Below are positions 1-11,626 of a DNA stretch of 64,000 nucleotides, piece after piece. The DNA is taken from NCBI GenBank assembly GCA_013076295.1, contig RQOL01000729.1, positions 1,178,001-1,242,000 on the forward strand, in the 5' to 3' direction. This DNA is from Sanderia malayensis. Lineage: Eukaryota > Cnidaria > Scyphozoa > Semaeostomeae > Pelagiidae. Numbering within the stretch: position 1 is the first letter of the stretch; every line of letters starts with the position of its first letter. The notes beneath the pieces were generated by a model. It searched no databases and was not told the DNA's origin. It worked only from the letters and a program-made list of their open reading frames with translations. The translations under genes were made by a program, and so were the position numbers.

Positions 1-172
1 TTTCGAACAATAGAAAGAAACAATAGCTTATTGTTTTGGAACAATAGAAAGAAACAATAGCTTATTGTTTTCGAACAATAGAAAGAAACAACAGCTTATT
101 GTTTTCGAACAATAGAAAGAAACAACAGCTTATTGTTTTCGAACAATAGAAAGAAACAACAGCTTATTGTTT
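1..172. repeat. 34-bp tandem repeat (about five copies)
   Basis: Five successive copies of a 34-base unit containing gaacaatagaaagaaacaa and ending in cttattgttt. The unit carries short inverted ends (aacaatag / cttattgtt). It lies downstream of the last visible TBC1D15-like exon, so probably in an intron. Copies differ by only one to three bases, which suggests recent amplification. Confidence 0.9.
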
Positions 173-216
173 TGGACAATAGCTTGAATGCATTCATAAC
201 AAAGATTCTAGAATAC

Positions 217-2043
217 CTTGTCAGCCAGATGTATCTCTGAAGCTGTGATATCATAGCTGTAATTCCACCACTGTGAAAATGCAGAGCGGGCTGTGTTGTT
301 CCGTCTTTTAGTATGAACACAGCATACGGCCATGCAAGCTTTGGATCTGATCGACGTATCGAGTTCAGCTCTGTCGCCTTGAAGTGGATACTGTATTTGT
401 GCTTCTTGCTTTCTTCTGATACCACTTCAGTGGACACTGAATCCTCTACAAAAAAAACAACACTCTTCAATGGTTATACAAAGCAAGGATAGGAACAGAA
501 CAGAGACTGGAAAAGTACAATCAGCTTGGCTTACGTCACAAACATACTGCATCCTTGACATTTCCAGCATTCCATAAACACTATATTAAGGATCCTTCTC
601 TAATAAACACCCCCTTTTGAAGCAAGATTTTGAATTGAATCTCCCCCCTTGTTTTTGAAATTGTGAATAATAATGAAATTGTGATTTATTAAACAATAAA
701 AGCCAATAAAAGTTACTTTGCAATTATTCTACACAAAACCTTTTCAAAATCTTTTGAGAATTATATTAAGCTCCCTCTTCTTTATCAAGTGACCTCTCTA
801 CTAGGCCCCATCTCTAATAAGCCCCCTCTCTAATAAGCCCCTCCCTGGAACCTCAACAATTAAAAACAAGCCCCCCTGAAGATTAACAGAGCCATTAGAT
901 AATACATCATATTGCATACAGTGTCCTCTGCTTAAAGACACATTTGTGTGATACCTAACAAGCACTTGGTAGTTAATAAACGAGAATTAGATCACAAATT
1001 ACCTTGACTGGTTGGTTGAGTACTGACAACTCCCCATTCATAGTCACCAGAAAGGTAAGATTGCACCTGAAACTCCATATCTGATGGCAGATCATTCTCT
1101 GGACTCCAGTCGATGTATGCACCATCTCTCTAATCAGAAAAAACAATAGTATGGTCAACAGAAGTCGGTACAAAGTAGCCACAGTGGGGTTGATGGACAC
1201 ATATATGCAATGGACACCTCTTTCCAATGGATAAATATTTTTGATGAACATAAGCCCCCTTTCCAAACATACCCCCCACGGCTTCATCAAAGAACTATTG
1301 CAAGTGTAATATTATTTAATTTTGCAAATTTTTACTGTTGGTGGATTACATTCTAACCTTTTCAATGACACGAACATGTCCTCTTATAATATTGTCCAAA
1401 TGTGTTGAGGCAGGAACAGATGTGTGGACAAAGACATTGCTCTGATAGTAGACAACCTGGGAAGAAAATGCAAATAAATAAGCAAGTAGGCTCGAATCTG
1501 GTATACTCATTTATCACATTCAGGACAACCGTAAAGGATTTGAAAACCAGTTATAGGGTACACGTCCTTTCTAGCTAGATGCCACTGTGTTTCAGGGGAC
1601 TAAAGACGTTTGGGAGATCAAGGGGGGACATGACACATTGCAGGCAACATTTTGTTGTGAAGATGAAGGTCCAATGATAAATTTACTAGTGTTATTATTG
1701 GGGTGTATTTTTTTATCTAAGAAGAGCAAGGGAGGAAATTTAAAAATTGAATAAAGTCGAGGTGACTTGATGTCCTAATATTTAAGCATACCACTGACAA
1801 ATATGCCACACCATGCTCTTCCGTATAGCCATTATTTTATTGCCTGACATAAGGCCATGCATATAAGCAAGATAACTGTTGACATGTTGCCATTTTGGAT
1901 TTTAATTGTTGATATTTATGGAGAATATATTATGAAGAAATTATTAGCGGTGATAATTTACTCTGTTTCCAAAAAATTAAACCCGAATAAATGAAAATAC
2001 TTACGATTTCTTGACCTTCACTTGAAGTAGATGACGCGGCCAT
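217..2043 (-). CDS. TBC1D15: TBC1D15/17-like RabGAP, N-terminal part (runs off left edge)
   Basis: Four coding exons on the minus strand: 2005..2043, 1358..1456, 1003..1129 and 217..445. The model starts MAASSTSSEGQEI. The second exon encodes VVYYQSNVFVHTS and ends in REGION-like sequence IIRGHVRVIEK. The fourth contains HKYSIHFKATELNSIRRSD and PALHFHSGG. This order matches the conserved N-terminal region (DUF3548/Rab-binding type) of human TBC1D15 and TBC1D17, where I recall a PALHFHQGD-like motif. The catalytic TBC domain would lie beyond the left edge and is not seen. Phases agree at every junction (0, 0, 1, 2 at the open end). The donor after exon 2 (gttaga) is weak. Family role: GTPase-activating protein for endosomal Rabs. 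It sits directly downstream of RAB21 on the same strand. Confidence 0.82.
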
Positions 2044-2589
2044 GTTTAAAAAAATTAATAATAACACGCACTGCAGTGTATAGGCTGGTATCATGCGATG
2101 ACGTCACCTGAATTTCCATTTTAGATGACATGGCAATTTCCAAAAATAGAATTCTCAGAAGAAAAGCACATGATCAAATTTTGCAACTTTTGCGACTTTT
2201 AAAATGCATGATGTAACCTAACGTGACAGATATGGTGCTAAATTTTTGATACAGAATACAATTATTCCTGAAATAATACTGGAACAGGAAGTATTGGTGG
2301 ACAGAACATGAATTATACAAAATATTTATGAAACTGTCAAGCTACCTACTCTGTTGGTTGACAGAAAATTGGTGAAACCCGTGATCTATACACCCTTCAA
2401 CCTTTGCCAAATAAGTCAGAAAATAAGGCAGCAAGCACTAAAACAGTTATCTAGCAAGAATATAATTGTAATATTGAGTTATTGTTTGTGCAACAGCATG
2501 CTGCAGTATCACCACTCAAAGTTTTTTCATGATGATTAATCAATCTTTTCGAATTTGTATGTGGGGGTAATTTCAGTAAATTAGCGTGA

Positions 2590-4401
2590 TTAGCAGCAGC
2601 CACCTGACTGCTTCTTCTGTTGCGGTCCATCGTCAACAACAACAACTTTCTTCTTGCCCAACGATACACTGGATTGGGCTGATGTTTGTTGTCTGGTGCC
2701 AAATTCAGTATCATCTTGGGATTGCTTCTCTACCATCGCTGTGAAAATAAAGATATGTGAGTGAACAAAGTGAGAATTCATATCAGGGTTCAAAACTACC
2801 CCCTCACTGACAAAAACAGGGCTGCATTCAACAATCTAACAGCTTTGGTGGTTTTAATTAATGATTTCATTGAAGAAGAACTAACTGAGACCTACTTCTG
2901 GAGAGATCCAGGAAAAGTTCATCAATTCCTTTGTTCATCTTGGCAGAAGTGTGGAAATGTTTGGCACCAACTGACTTTGCATATCTAAAATAAGGCCAAC
3001 AAGCATGAGCGTTCAGTGTAGTATACTCAACCCTGCCAGCATGGCCTACACAACTCTACATGTAGGGTTGTGTAGGTCATGTTTGCAGGGTTGGCTATAC
3101 AAAAGTACAGTTTGTAGGGTACAGTATGGCATATAGTTAACATGTATATAGCGTATGTAGTATGGCATATGTATCATGCGCTAGCTTTATGCTTTGATCA
3201 TTGACACGTGTAGCGTGCCCTACTTCATGAAACAGCAATGCAATAAACTTACTCTTCTGCAACTTCTGCATCGACGTGTCTATCTTTATCCAAATCGATT
3301 TTGTTACCTGAAAAATGAAATTCACAAAAGATCAGCAACTCGTGCTGCTCCACGTCAGAGCAATAATTTCAAAATCTAGTCATCAATTCATCAAGTGAAG
3401 TACTCCTTCAATTTACCAGCAATGCACAAGCATATATCATCACCAAGCATTTTTCTCAGCTCTTTAACCCAGTTTTTCACCTGTAACAAAGAATAAGTGG
3501 ACATTATAGAGATCTACAAAACATTGCGCTAACACAAGCAAAATCAATGTGAAAATTAATTTTAAAATTTATCAAATGAAACCTACTTTTAAAAACGAGT
3601 CTTCATCGGTAATATCGTAAACTAATATGGCTCCATTGCTGCAAAGAAATATCATATGTTAGTGTGAGAAATTGGTAATGTGAATTATGGTCACAGGGGA
3701 ACAACAAAGTTGAAACAAGGGGAGCAACAAAGCAGATGTGCTCCCAATATTTCAGAAACTAACTAAAGTGCCCCTTTTTCTTATAAACGTAACCATTTCT
3801 CTTTCATAAGAGTCTATTCATCTGTTATACTCCCCTCCCAGCTTCAAAACGCTTCGTTACCAACATTGGTTCAGCTCGGCAAATTAATTTAACTGATCCG
3901 CAAGTTACCTGTCTCTGTAGTAGATAGGACCAAGGGCGTGAAATCTCTCTTGACCAGCAGTATCCTAAAAGAAACATACAATTTCAATCCTGTTTCTTGT
4001 ACAATACAATAATATGAGGTATCTTACACACTGACGAAAATAAGGAAATAACACTGATATATACCCATATAGCCAGGTTTATCCTCTTTCCATCTATATT
4101 CAGCTTGCGGTTAAGAAAGGACGCCTGCATTTAATAAAAGAAATTGTTAAACTATAAAACCATGTTGTGTCTTCAAAATTATAATCGCAGGAGCGTTGAG
4201 CAGCCATTGAATGTTTGAGGAATTTTGGGGGCGTTTGCCATTTTTCCCTCAAAATACTTATTCAAAACTCACCTGTAATGTCTGCAAGTGTTTATCATTA
4301 AATTTATCTTGACAATATCGAAGTACCAAACTTGTTTTTCCCACGCATCCTTCACCAAGTAAAACGATTTTCAAATGATTTTTTCGTCCTGTCGCAGCCA
4401 T
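2590..4401 (-). CDS. RAB21: Rab21 small GTPase, complete
   Basis: Eight coding exons: 4273..4401, 4065..4124, 3909..3964, 3587..3638, 3417..3480, 3253..3307, 2896..2984 and 2590..2738. They total 654 bases and 217 residues, close to human RAB21. Visible motifs: P-loop GEGCVGKTS (residues 17-25), switch II WDTAGQERFHALGPIYYRD, NKID guanine-specificity motif, and TSAK. The C-terminus ends SGGCC, two cysteines for geranylgeranylation. GEGCVGKTSLVLRYC and NKFNDKH-type sequence are diagnostic of the Rab21 subgroup rather than Rab5. Established role: early endosome traffic and integrin internalisation. All splice junctions are consensus and in phase. Nothing looks degenerate, so this should be a functional gene. 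Confidence 0.97.
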
Positions 4402-5314
4402 TACAACAATTTTTATCACAGTATGATATCCTTCAAATGTCTTCCAATTTACTGCAATTTATTTAACCTTATTTGCAAACTCTTCGCTCGAATATTAACC
4501 GACTTTACTGATAGGCCTAATTTGGCCTAAGCAAATTCTGCTTCGTCACTCCCCTCCCACAAAACAGCATGCACAATATTATCCCGTCCTACCCTCCAGT
4601 AGTAATCGCAGCTGTAAGTAACTGTGCTCCTATCTCACGGCATTCCTTTTGACCATAAACCTAGAAAAAGTATCAAGATTTAGTAGAACGCTTTTAAGCT
4701 CCACTCAATTAAAGCAAATCTGATCTGTCGCAACTTGGGAAGAGAAACTTGTAGGAAACTTCCATTAATTGCCAAACCCACAAATCCAAATCCAATTCAA
4801 TATCCAGTCAATCTCAACCCGCGGGACTTAACGCAAACTTACGCAGATAATAAAAAGGTATGAGGGACAATGGTGCTCCATATAATGAACACAAGGGGGG
4901 ACAAATGGCCAATGCTTTTGAGGTTGCTTTTGCAAAGATGTAGCTATTTTCCCAGATATTCACACAACAAAGCATTTATCATAGAGATAAAGAGAGAAGT
5001 GCCTGTTAAAATATCGTACTCATAAGCACTCCTGTTTATAACATGATAAACTTCTATCCTTATCACTGAACAGACAAATACATAATTAAAACATTTCTCC
5101 ATTGTTTGGAAGTGTCGCAATACAGGCTCCACCAAAATCGAAAAAAATCAATTTATATTATTAATGATACTATATTATATGAATTTAGTCATATTGATGA
5201 GTGTTTATACATTTATGCAAAATTTTGACGTCAATGCACACTTTATTCTTTTGTTTTCAGAAAACCCCTTAGCCCACAAGTACCTATAATATTATTATTT
5301 TATTATCGTTATTA
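4402..5314. other. Intergenic, RAB21 promoter side and 3' flank of bZIP gene
   Basis: No coding exon seen. The right part holds AT-rich 3' flank of the bZIP gene, including AATAAA-type signals on the minus strand near 5294-5300 and 5243-5249. The left part should contain the RAB21 promoter and 5' UTR; I see no TATA box I would defend. Confidence 0.5.
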
Positions 5315-8300
5315 TTATTTAATGTTAGCAACATATATTAGGTTGTTTTCTGATTGGGACAAAATCTTCTCAGCGTTAGCAAGCACAATTTCTCTTTCAC
5401 TTATTATTTCATTGCATTCTTTTTCTTTTCCTTCATCCAGTAAATCCTTCTTGTCTCTATTGCTACGAAATTCGCCATTCTCCTTGAAGACTCCGTTGGA
5501 AAGGGTCGTTTTATCAACCAATTGACTGACTATGTTTGGGCCTTCTGTCTCGTCAGTTTCATCGAAGAAACGTTTTCTCTTCAAATGAAAAAAGTCTTGT
5601 TGGTTGTCTTCAAAGTCTGAGCAACTCCTCCGGGTCTGTTGTACTAATTCTCCGTCTTGCTCAGTTACTGAATCAAAAGACGCAGTTTGACTGCCGCCAT
5701 TATGCATAAAGTGATCTCCTTTGTGTCCAGTCTCCTGCGCAGTTACACGCATTGGTTCGCCAGTTTTCAATACCCTTCCCCTCCCTCTTTCTGAAAGTGA
5801 TGAGAATTTTTCTGAACGACCCCTTTTTAAGTCCAGGTCTGACAATTTCCGTCTTGTAGACGATACTTCGGGTGATAGTAGATTTATTCCCCAATGAACA
5901 GAAGACAACCTCGTCTCGGTGTTAATGGCGGGAACGGCGGAAAATTGCATCGCGTCAGACGGTCTACTTGTCGAGTTTGCATTAGAAGAGATGATTGAGC
6001 TGCTGTAGTCAGTATCCTTATATGGACCGATGCTCGTATTATAACCAGAAATACAAGCATCTCCTTTTTGGAAGCCAAATACGCTATTCCTTGCTTCCTT
6101 GCCAAATACGGGCACGTTGTCCGACAAATGTTGTTTGAATGTATCCACTGAATTCCTGGTCATAACATCTTTGTAGTTAACTGCCGTGTCGTCCTCTTGT
6201 AACAGATCTGAATAAAATAGCGAATGCACATTTCTTTCTGTTTTGCCGTTTCTTGGTTTGGCATTTTGCGGTAAAAAGCCGCGAGAACGCGCCATGTTTG
6301 TCCCGCCTCCTTCTTGTGCGTATAGTTCGATTTCTTTGTGAGCTGTAGAGTGATTTCTGTTGTTGCTAGCATATTGCTGTAACCCCGCAACTGCTGTAGA
6401 AGATTGCGGAGGCGACAGTCGCCTTTCTGTGTAATTCAACAATTCGTCATTCTCTCGACCACGATTAGAAATTGAGCCATTATCTACGTGATTTGGGATA
6501 GCAGACGTGTCCACTTGCAAAAAGTCGCCATTGTTACTTGATTGCCTATGATAGGACGATGATCTTCCATAATAACCTACTTCTTGCAGCTCTCCACTTG
6601 AAAACTCAGGGCATGCCTGCTCGTTATAACTGGAGGACAAAAAAAGTTATTTCAGAAGAGATTTTCTATATGCAGTGATATCTAAAAGCATAATAAAGAC
6701 TGCATCCAAGTGTTTCAACTTGTGCTGCAATACGGGTAGGTATGTGGTCATTTTACATGATCATAAAATTATCATAATATTGTCATATATTATCATAATG
6801 TTATAATAAATTTGCCAATAGAAGCATACCATTGCAAGCACAGACCAGTCTGAGTGGCTCGCGTGACTTGTTTCGTTTTGCAAGGCTGTTTGACTGAGGA
6901 TCGTGCTGAAGTCATACTGATAGTCCGCTTCAATGCGAATAACTCGTCAACAAGTAGTCTGCAAAATGGAGGCAACAACCGTATATGAAGTACGTTTTAA
7001 CACGATATAACAACAAATAAAATCGACACATTTTCATAATGTTCGTTTTTGACAAAGAAAATTCATCTATTCGTGAATATGTTTGTTTCTTCAGTGATTA
7101 CCAACAAAAGTTTACCATGTCATATGCATACCGTATTTCCTCGATTAAACGCCCCGGGGCGTTTATTAATATCGGCACTTTTTGAGGGGGCGCCTAATCG
7201 AGGGGGGCCATTATTCGAGGGGGGCGTTTATTAGAAAGTTCAAGATCACAGGCTCTGTCATTGGGTCCAGAAAAAAAGAAAATGGTTTAGTTGAGCCTTG
7301 CTTTATCGAGCAACAACGTAGAAAATGAAAGTCGCCATGGTTTTGCACAAAGAGGGGGCGTTTAATCGAGGGGGGGCGTTTATTGCAAAAGTTGGTAGCA
7401 TAAGGGGGCGTTTATTCGAGGGGGGCTTTTAATCGAGGGGGGGCGTTTAATCGAGGAAATACGGTATTTTAAAATAGCTTTGAAAATCGGAAACATAGCA
7501 AAACATAATAACTACTGAAGCTTTTCCGATTTTTAAAGCTATTTTGAAGTTCTGTACCAATCAAAGCAATATTTTAATGTGGACTTACGCTAGTTTTCGA
7601 TCAAGACTTTCGTTACACTTTCTTAGCTCCGAAATTTCTCTGTCTTTTAACCTTGTGCTAGAATAAATATGATTCAATATTCAGAATTGACACGCATATG
7701 ATTTAGTAAACAGTTGTAATAATAAATATTATCAAAAGTGCCAAGGCATGACTCGATGCATATACATTACTAGAACCAGTAAAGAACCAGTAACACAAAC
7801 CTGAGACAACAAATCTTACCGCTTCTCCAAATTATTGATGTATTCTTTTTTTCTTCGTCTACTTTCTTGGGCAGAAATCTAAAAGAAGCAGATTTATGTT
7901 ACTACTATGTATATACAATGACCTGTTAGAATTACTAAAAGAACCTGAAGCATTATAGAAATTAAAAGAATACTCAAAAAAGCTATTGGAAAATGTTTTG
8001 TGCTAAAGGACTTACTTTATTCTTTATTCGTCGTCTAACTTTTTTCAACTCGTTATCTCCAATCTAGGATGTAAGCAGCAAATATCTAAGTAACATGACG
8101 TTCAACCAGGGTTAAATAAAAGTCGTTTACTATTATACATTATTTCTATTCTAACACAATCAATGCCTTCGAGAAAGAAGCTTAGCAATAGTAAAACATG
8201 TCGAAATTAAAAGGCTAAAAAGGCGAAAGCACTAATTACTGCGATTGGTTATTGATGCATAATGGCAAATAGTTTATTACTTATTAATTCTGGGCTAAAA

Positions 8301-9288
8301 TGTCAACAGTAGAGACTCAGTTACTGAAGACTACAAATCTAAGACCGAAAGTTAGATAGATGATTAGAAAGAGCATTAAAGTTGAAGTCACTACTAGCAG
8401 TTGAAAGCAAAGATTTAAGGTTTGGATTTTTGGGTCAGAGAGGGCTATGTGTAAAAAGAGAGTCTTGTGGCATGGAACAAAAAATGTTTACCTTTCTATT
8501 ATCATAAGTAAGCAAAGGATCATCGCATTCCAATACGTTGTAATCGTTAGTAATATCGACACCATTGCAGATCGCTACGTCGACAGATGTCAGTGAAGTC
8601 GGAGAAACCATAGTTGGTGGTTGGTGGTCTTCTTCGCTGCCAAATTGTGATAAAGAAGCAACGTCCTAACAAGCAAAGAAGCGAATTAATAGATTTGATA
8701 CCATTTGATTGCCTCGAGCCATTGCATTCAACCCATCAAGCGACAGATGAAAAGAAGGTTGAATCGTGTTCATCACTCACCGATGTCTCTTTGCTGAACA
8801 TGGGACTATATGGGACAGTGGAAGATATTTCAATAGCCGTGGGCGTTTGACATGGCATGGTGACTTCAGAAGAGCTTTTCTGTCAAAGGAAACATTGTTG
8901 ATAATTATTTAGATGCATGGAGGAGGGAAAGCTTTCATGAATGCACCTTGTACACCAACAATTACTTTTCTGCAAAATGACTCGAAATGGGCACTATGAA
9001 CAAACTTTTCCTGCTCGTTCTTCCCATATTATGATGTGAGCCAAGGCTCTTGAACAGAAAGTCAACAGTATAATGTCCCTTGCAAGTGGCAAGCACTTGA
9101 AACCTCCCACACCTTACATAGCCTTAGGTATCATGATGTTCGGGGAAAGCACAACTGCAAATGATAATCACTGCTAATTATTCAATACATAGGAAAGAGT
9201 ATACCTTTTGCAATAGATCCGATATCTTGTTCAATATATTAACATCATCAGAGCTTGCGAGATGGTTGACGCTGCGTAGTCGCCCCAT
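5315..9288 (-). CDS. CREB3L: OASIS/CREB3-like bZIP transcription factor without visible membrane segment
   Basis: Exons: 9205..9311 (coding from ATG 9288 if this is the start), 8781..8879, 8492..8665, 8016..8063, 7820..7878, 7589..7657, 6830..6958 and 5315..6629. From that ATG the frame gives 658 residues. The basic region reads ELKKVRRRIKNKISAQESRR then RKKEYINNLEKR (about residues 123-153), the OASIS/CREB3 signature. A shorter leucine zipper follows (about 155-190). The conserved pre-membrane motif is present as TQTGLCLQ (TQTGTCL in CREB3L1/2), but the next exon continues CYNEQACPEFSSGE, Ser/Asn-rich and hydrophilic, where family members cross the ER membrane. The tail is 437 residues in one exon. 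The first exon begins out of an acceptor (2 bases, then AAT), so an upstream exon, coding or 5' UTR, was not located. Confidence 0.82.
7129..7466. mobile_element. MITE-like element with ~27-bp terminal inverted repeats
   Basis: The left end taccgtatttcctcgattaa and the right end ttaatcgaggaaatacggta are exact inverted copies. The interior has several further gcgttta / aatcgagg blocks in both orientations and is rich in runs of G. No ORF of any length for a transposase is present, so it is non-autonomous. It sits in an intron of the bZIP gene between exons 6958 and 7589. Fragments with similar taagcccc sequence occur near 785-845, 1255-1280 and 59515-59560. Confidence 0.8.
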
Positions 9289-9311
9289 TTCATATGCAAG
9301 TATGCGATTAC

Positions 9312-11626
9312 CTATGGAGGAGGAAGATAAATTGTAAATCAATACACTGCTAGTTGTTCTGTTCGTGTTTTATGCTTATGCTAATCATGCCATGTAATAC
9401 CATGGGTGTTGATTATCATACGGTCTATTATTCCCCTTCACACCGAGCCTCGTGTACGATTTAGCGATGCTTTAGCTTCCACAACGGTTTAACATAAGAA
9501 TCTATTTGGCAGGGACCGAAATACAACGTCTACTTTAAAGCAATCACTCAGAGAGAGAATATAGTTGAGATATAAGTATAATTCAAGCGAATTGATTACC
9601 TTCATGTATTCCTCATTCCATATTGATAACTGCAATTATAAATTTAGTTTCAGCGGTGAATTGTGCCACAGAAGAGAAATCAGCGATGAAAGATCAATAA
9701 AAATGCAACGAAATCAAATTCCTCGACACGTCACTGGAATTGTTGTTAAGATGCTACGCTCGACTGGTCACTGTGTGCTCTGTGTGCCCAATACCAGACA
9801 CGCTTGAAAAAGAGAGCAGGTATATGATGATGATAATTGTCACAGAAAGCGGGTAATAAGTCGGGCGATGTTACTAATTGTTGGAGATACGAGTTCAAAT
9901 TTGTCTTAGATCACCCTCGGGGTTATAGCGCATGCGTATATACATTTTTAAATCTGATTGTCAAAGTGCGCATATGTGGTTACTTCATATTTGTCTTCTT
10001 CGCAAGAACAGTTCACGTTGTATGTAATTGTTTTCGATACAACGAAGACAATCACATACAACGAACTCTAATTCGAACACTCTGGGGAAGCGTGAAAATG
10101 CTCGAATTACAAGGAGTTCGAATTATAAAGGTTTGTTTTATCAGGATTGGTCCATTCGTAAATTGAACTAGATAGAGTTTGAATCACACGAGTTCGAGCT
10201 ATGCAAATTTGACTGTATTGACAATGGTCCAGGGTTCAAAAACAAAGAGACGACAACAAAATGACTTGCTTCTTACAGTGCACATGGGAACTTAATGCAT
10301 ACAAAAATTAGCTATGGTAATACCAACAAACGAAATACAGAGAAGTAAAACGTTTATTGCGATGTGAGAGCTACATTGGAGCCATTCTCGCATCCAGAAT
10401 AGAGCAAAGTCTAGCGGCTTGATGTATGCTAAATGGTTCTGTGGCCCAAGGCCCAAACGCAAATAAAATCGTAGTATTTTACCTCGATTTATCTAGCATA
10501 ATGATGCAATGCGAGTACATCAGTAAATTATTCACATGTGAAGTGGTGTGTGAAATTGTCTGATCTTCGCTTGTAGCAAACTTAACCCTCGCCGAAAACG
10601 GTTCCGTTCAGCAGGTCTTCAATTCTTCTTGTCACCGGTTTCGCCTCAATCAAAACAAGTCGTACGCCAAACCAAATACACAACAAACGCATACAGTGCT
10701 TGTGGTGGATAACATGTTTCCTCCGTTATTTCGCGTGGAACGTAAACTGGCGAACAGCCAACAAGAAAGCGGTTAAAAACATCAACTTCTACTAATCAAC
10801 AAAATAAGCCACAGGCCTATTTTGATTCTTGCGCACTTACAGCAACAGCCACTCACAGAAACGAGAGCCAATGTTCGTCTCCCAAAAATAAGCCCCCCTG
10901 GTGGAGTTAAAAAGCATGGATATGTAATTGTTTTTTTAATGGCGCATATTCGCCTGCATGAAATATTTCAACTGTGTGTTTCCTCAAGCATTCAAGAAAG
11001 CAAAAAGCTCCAAAATAAAACAAATATAAACGCAAAAAACAATAATTAATTAAATAAATAAAGCCGTTCTACAAGAAAATAATTAAAAAACAGCATAGCA
11101 GATTTGCTGACCTAGAAGCGATAAAACCTCGCGCCCATCCTCTTAGCTTTACAGCATATATGCAATATCGTACATGCAAAACAGTATATGTCGTTAATCA
11201 AAGAACGGCTGAGTGGCCATACAGCTAGTGGGTGAAAATTTATAAATCATTCTTACATAAATAGGAAAATTCCAGTGTCTCTACTAATAAATTTTACTAT
11301 GGTGAAAGATATTTAGGGTCTTGCGTTGAATCAGCGATATTTTTCACCTAATATTGTTCGGTAGCCTTCAAGTCAATCTACGACTGACTATTCCAGCTTC
11401 ATACAGGTTCTTCTATGAGTAAAGAAAATATTGTGTCAATAAAACGTAAGCTAGGCTTATTACAGTTACATTAGCGAAGGTTAAAAATGCAGCACCGTTT
11501 ATGGCCCACTACTCCAACTCTAATGGTAACAACGTTATTCTATTATACAACGTGTTATGAAAAGCTATTCAAAGCTACGGAAAATAGCTACAAAATTGCA
11601 ACAGGGTTTTTGTAGCTAAAACATAC
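9312..11626. other. Long stretch without a supported coding exon
   Basis: Lies upstream of the first recognised bZIP exon and downstream of the last firmly placed exon of the TGN38-like gene. It should hold the bZIP promoter and the 3' end of the TGN38-like gene. Two candidate terminal exons for the latter start at minus-strand acceptors near 11519 and 11112. A hairpin at about 10015-10072 has roughly 21-base arms (cgttgtatgtaattgttttcg and its near complement). Confidence 0.5.
10065..10216. mobile_element. Possible fragment of a pogo/Tigger-like element
   Basis: Contains several attcgaac/gttcgaat blocks and ends atgcaaatttgactgta, that is, a CAGTCAAA terminus on the minus strand. This resembles the ends of the element at 28511-28793. 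The left boundary is not clear and no target-site duplication could be fixed. Confidence 0.35.
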
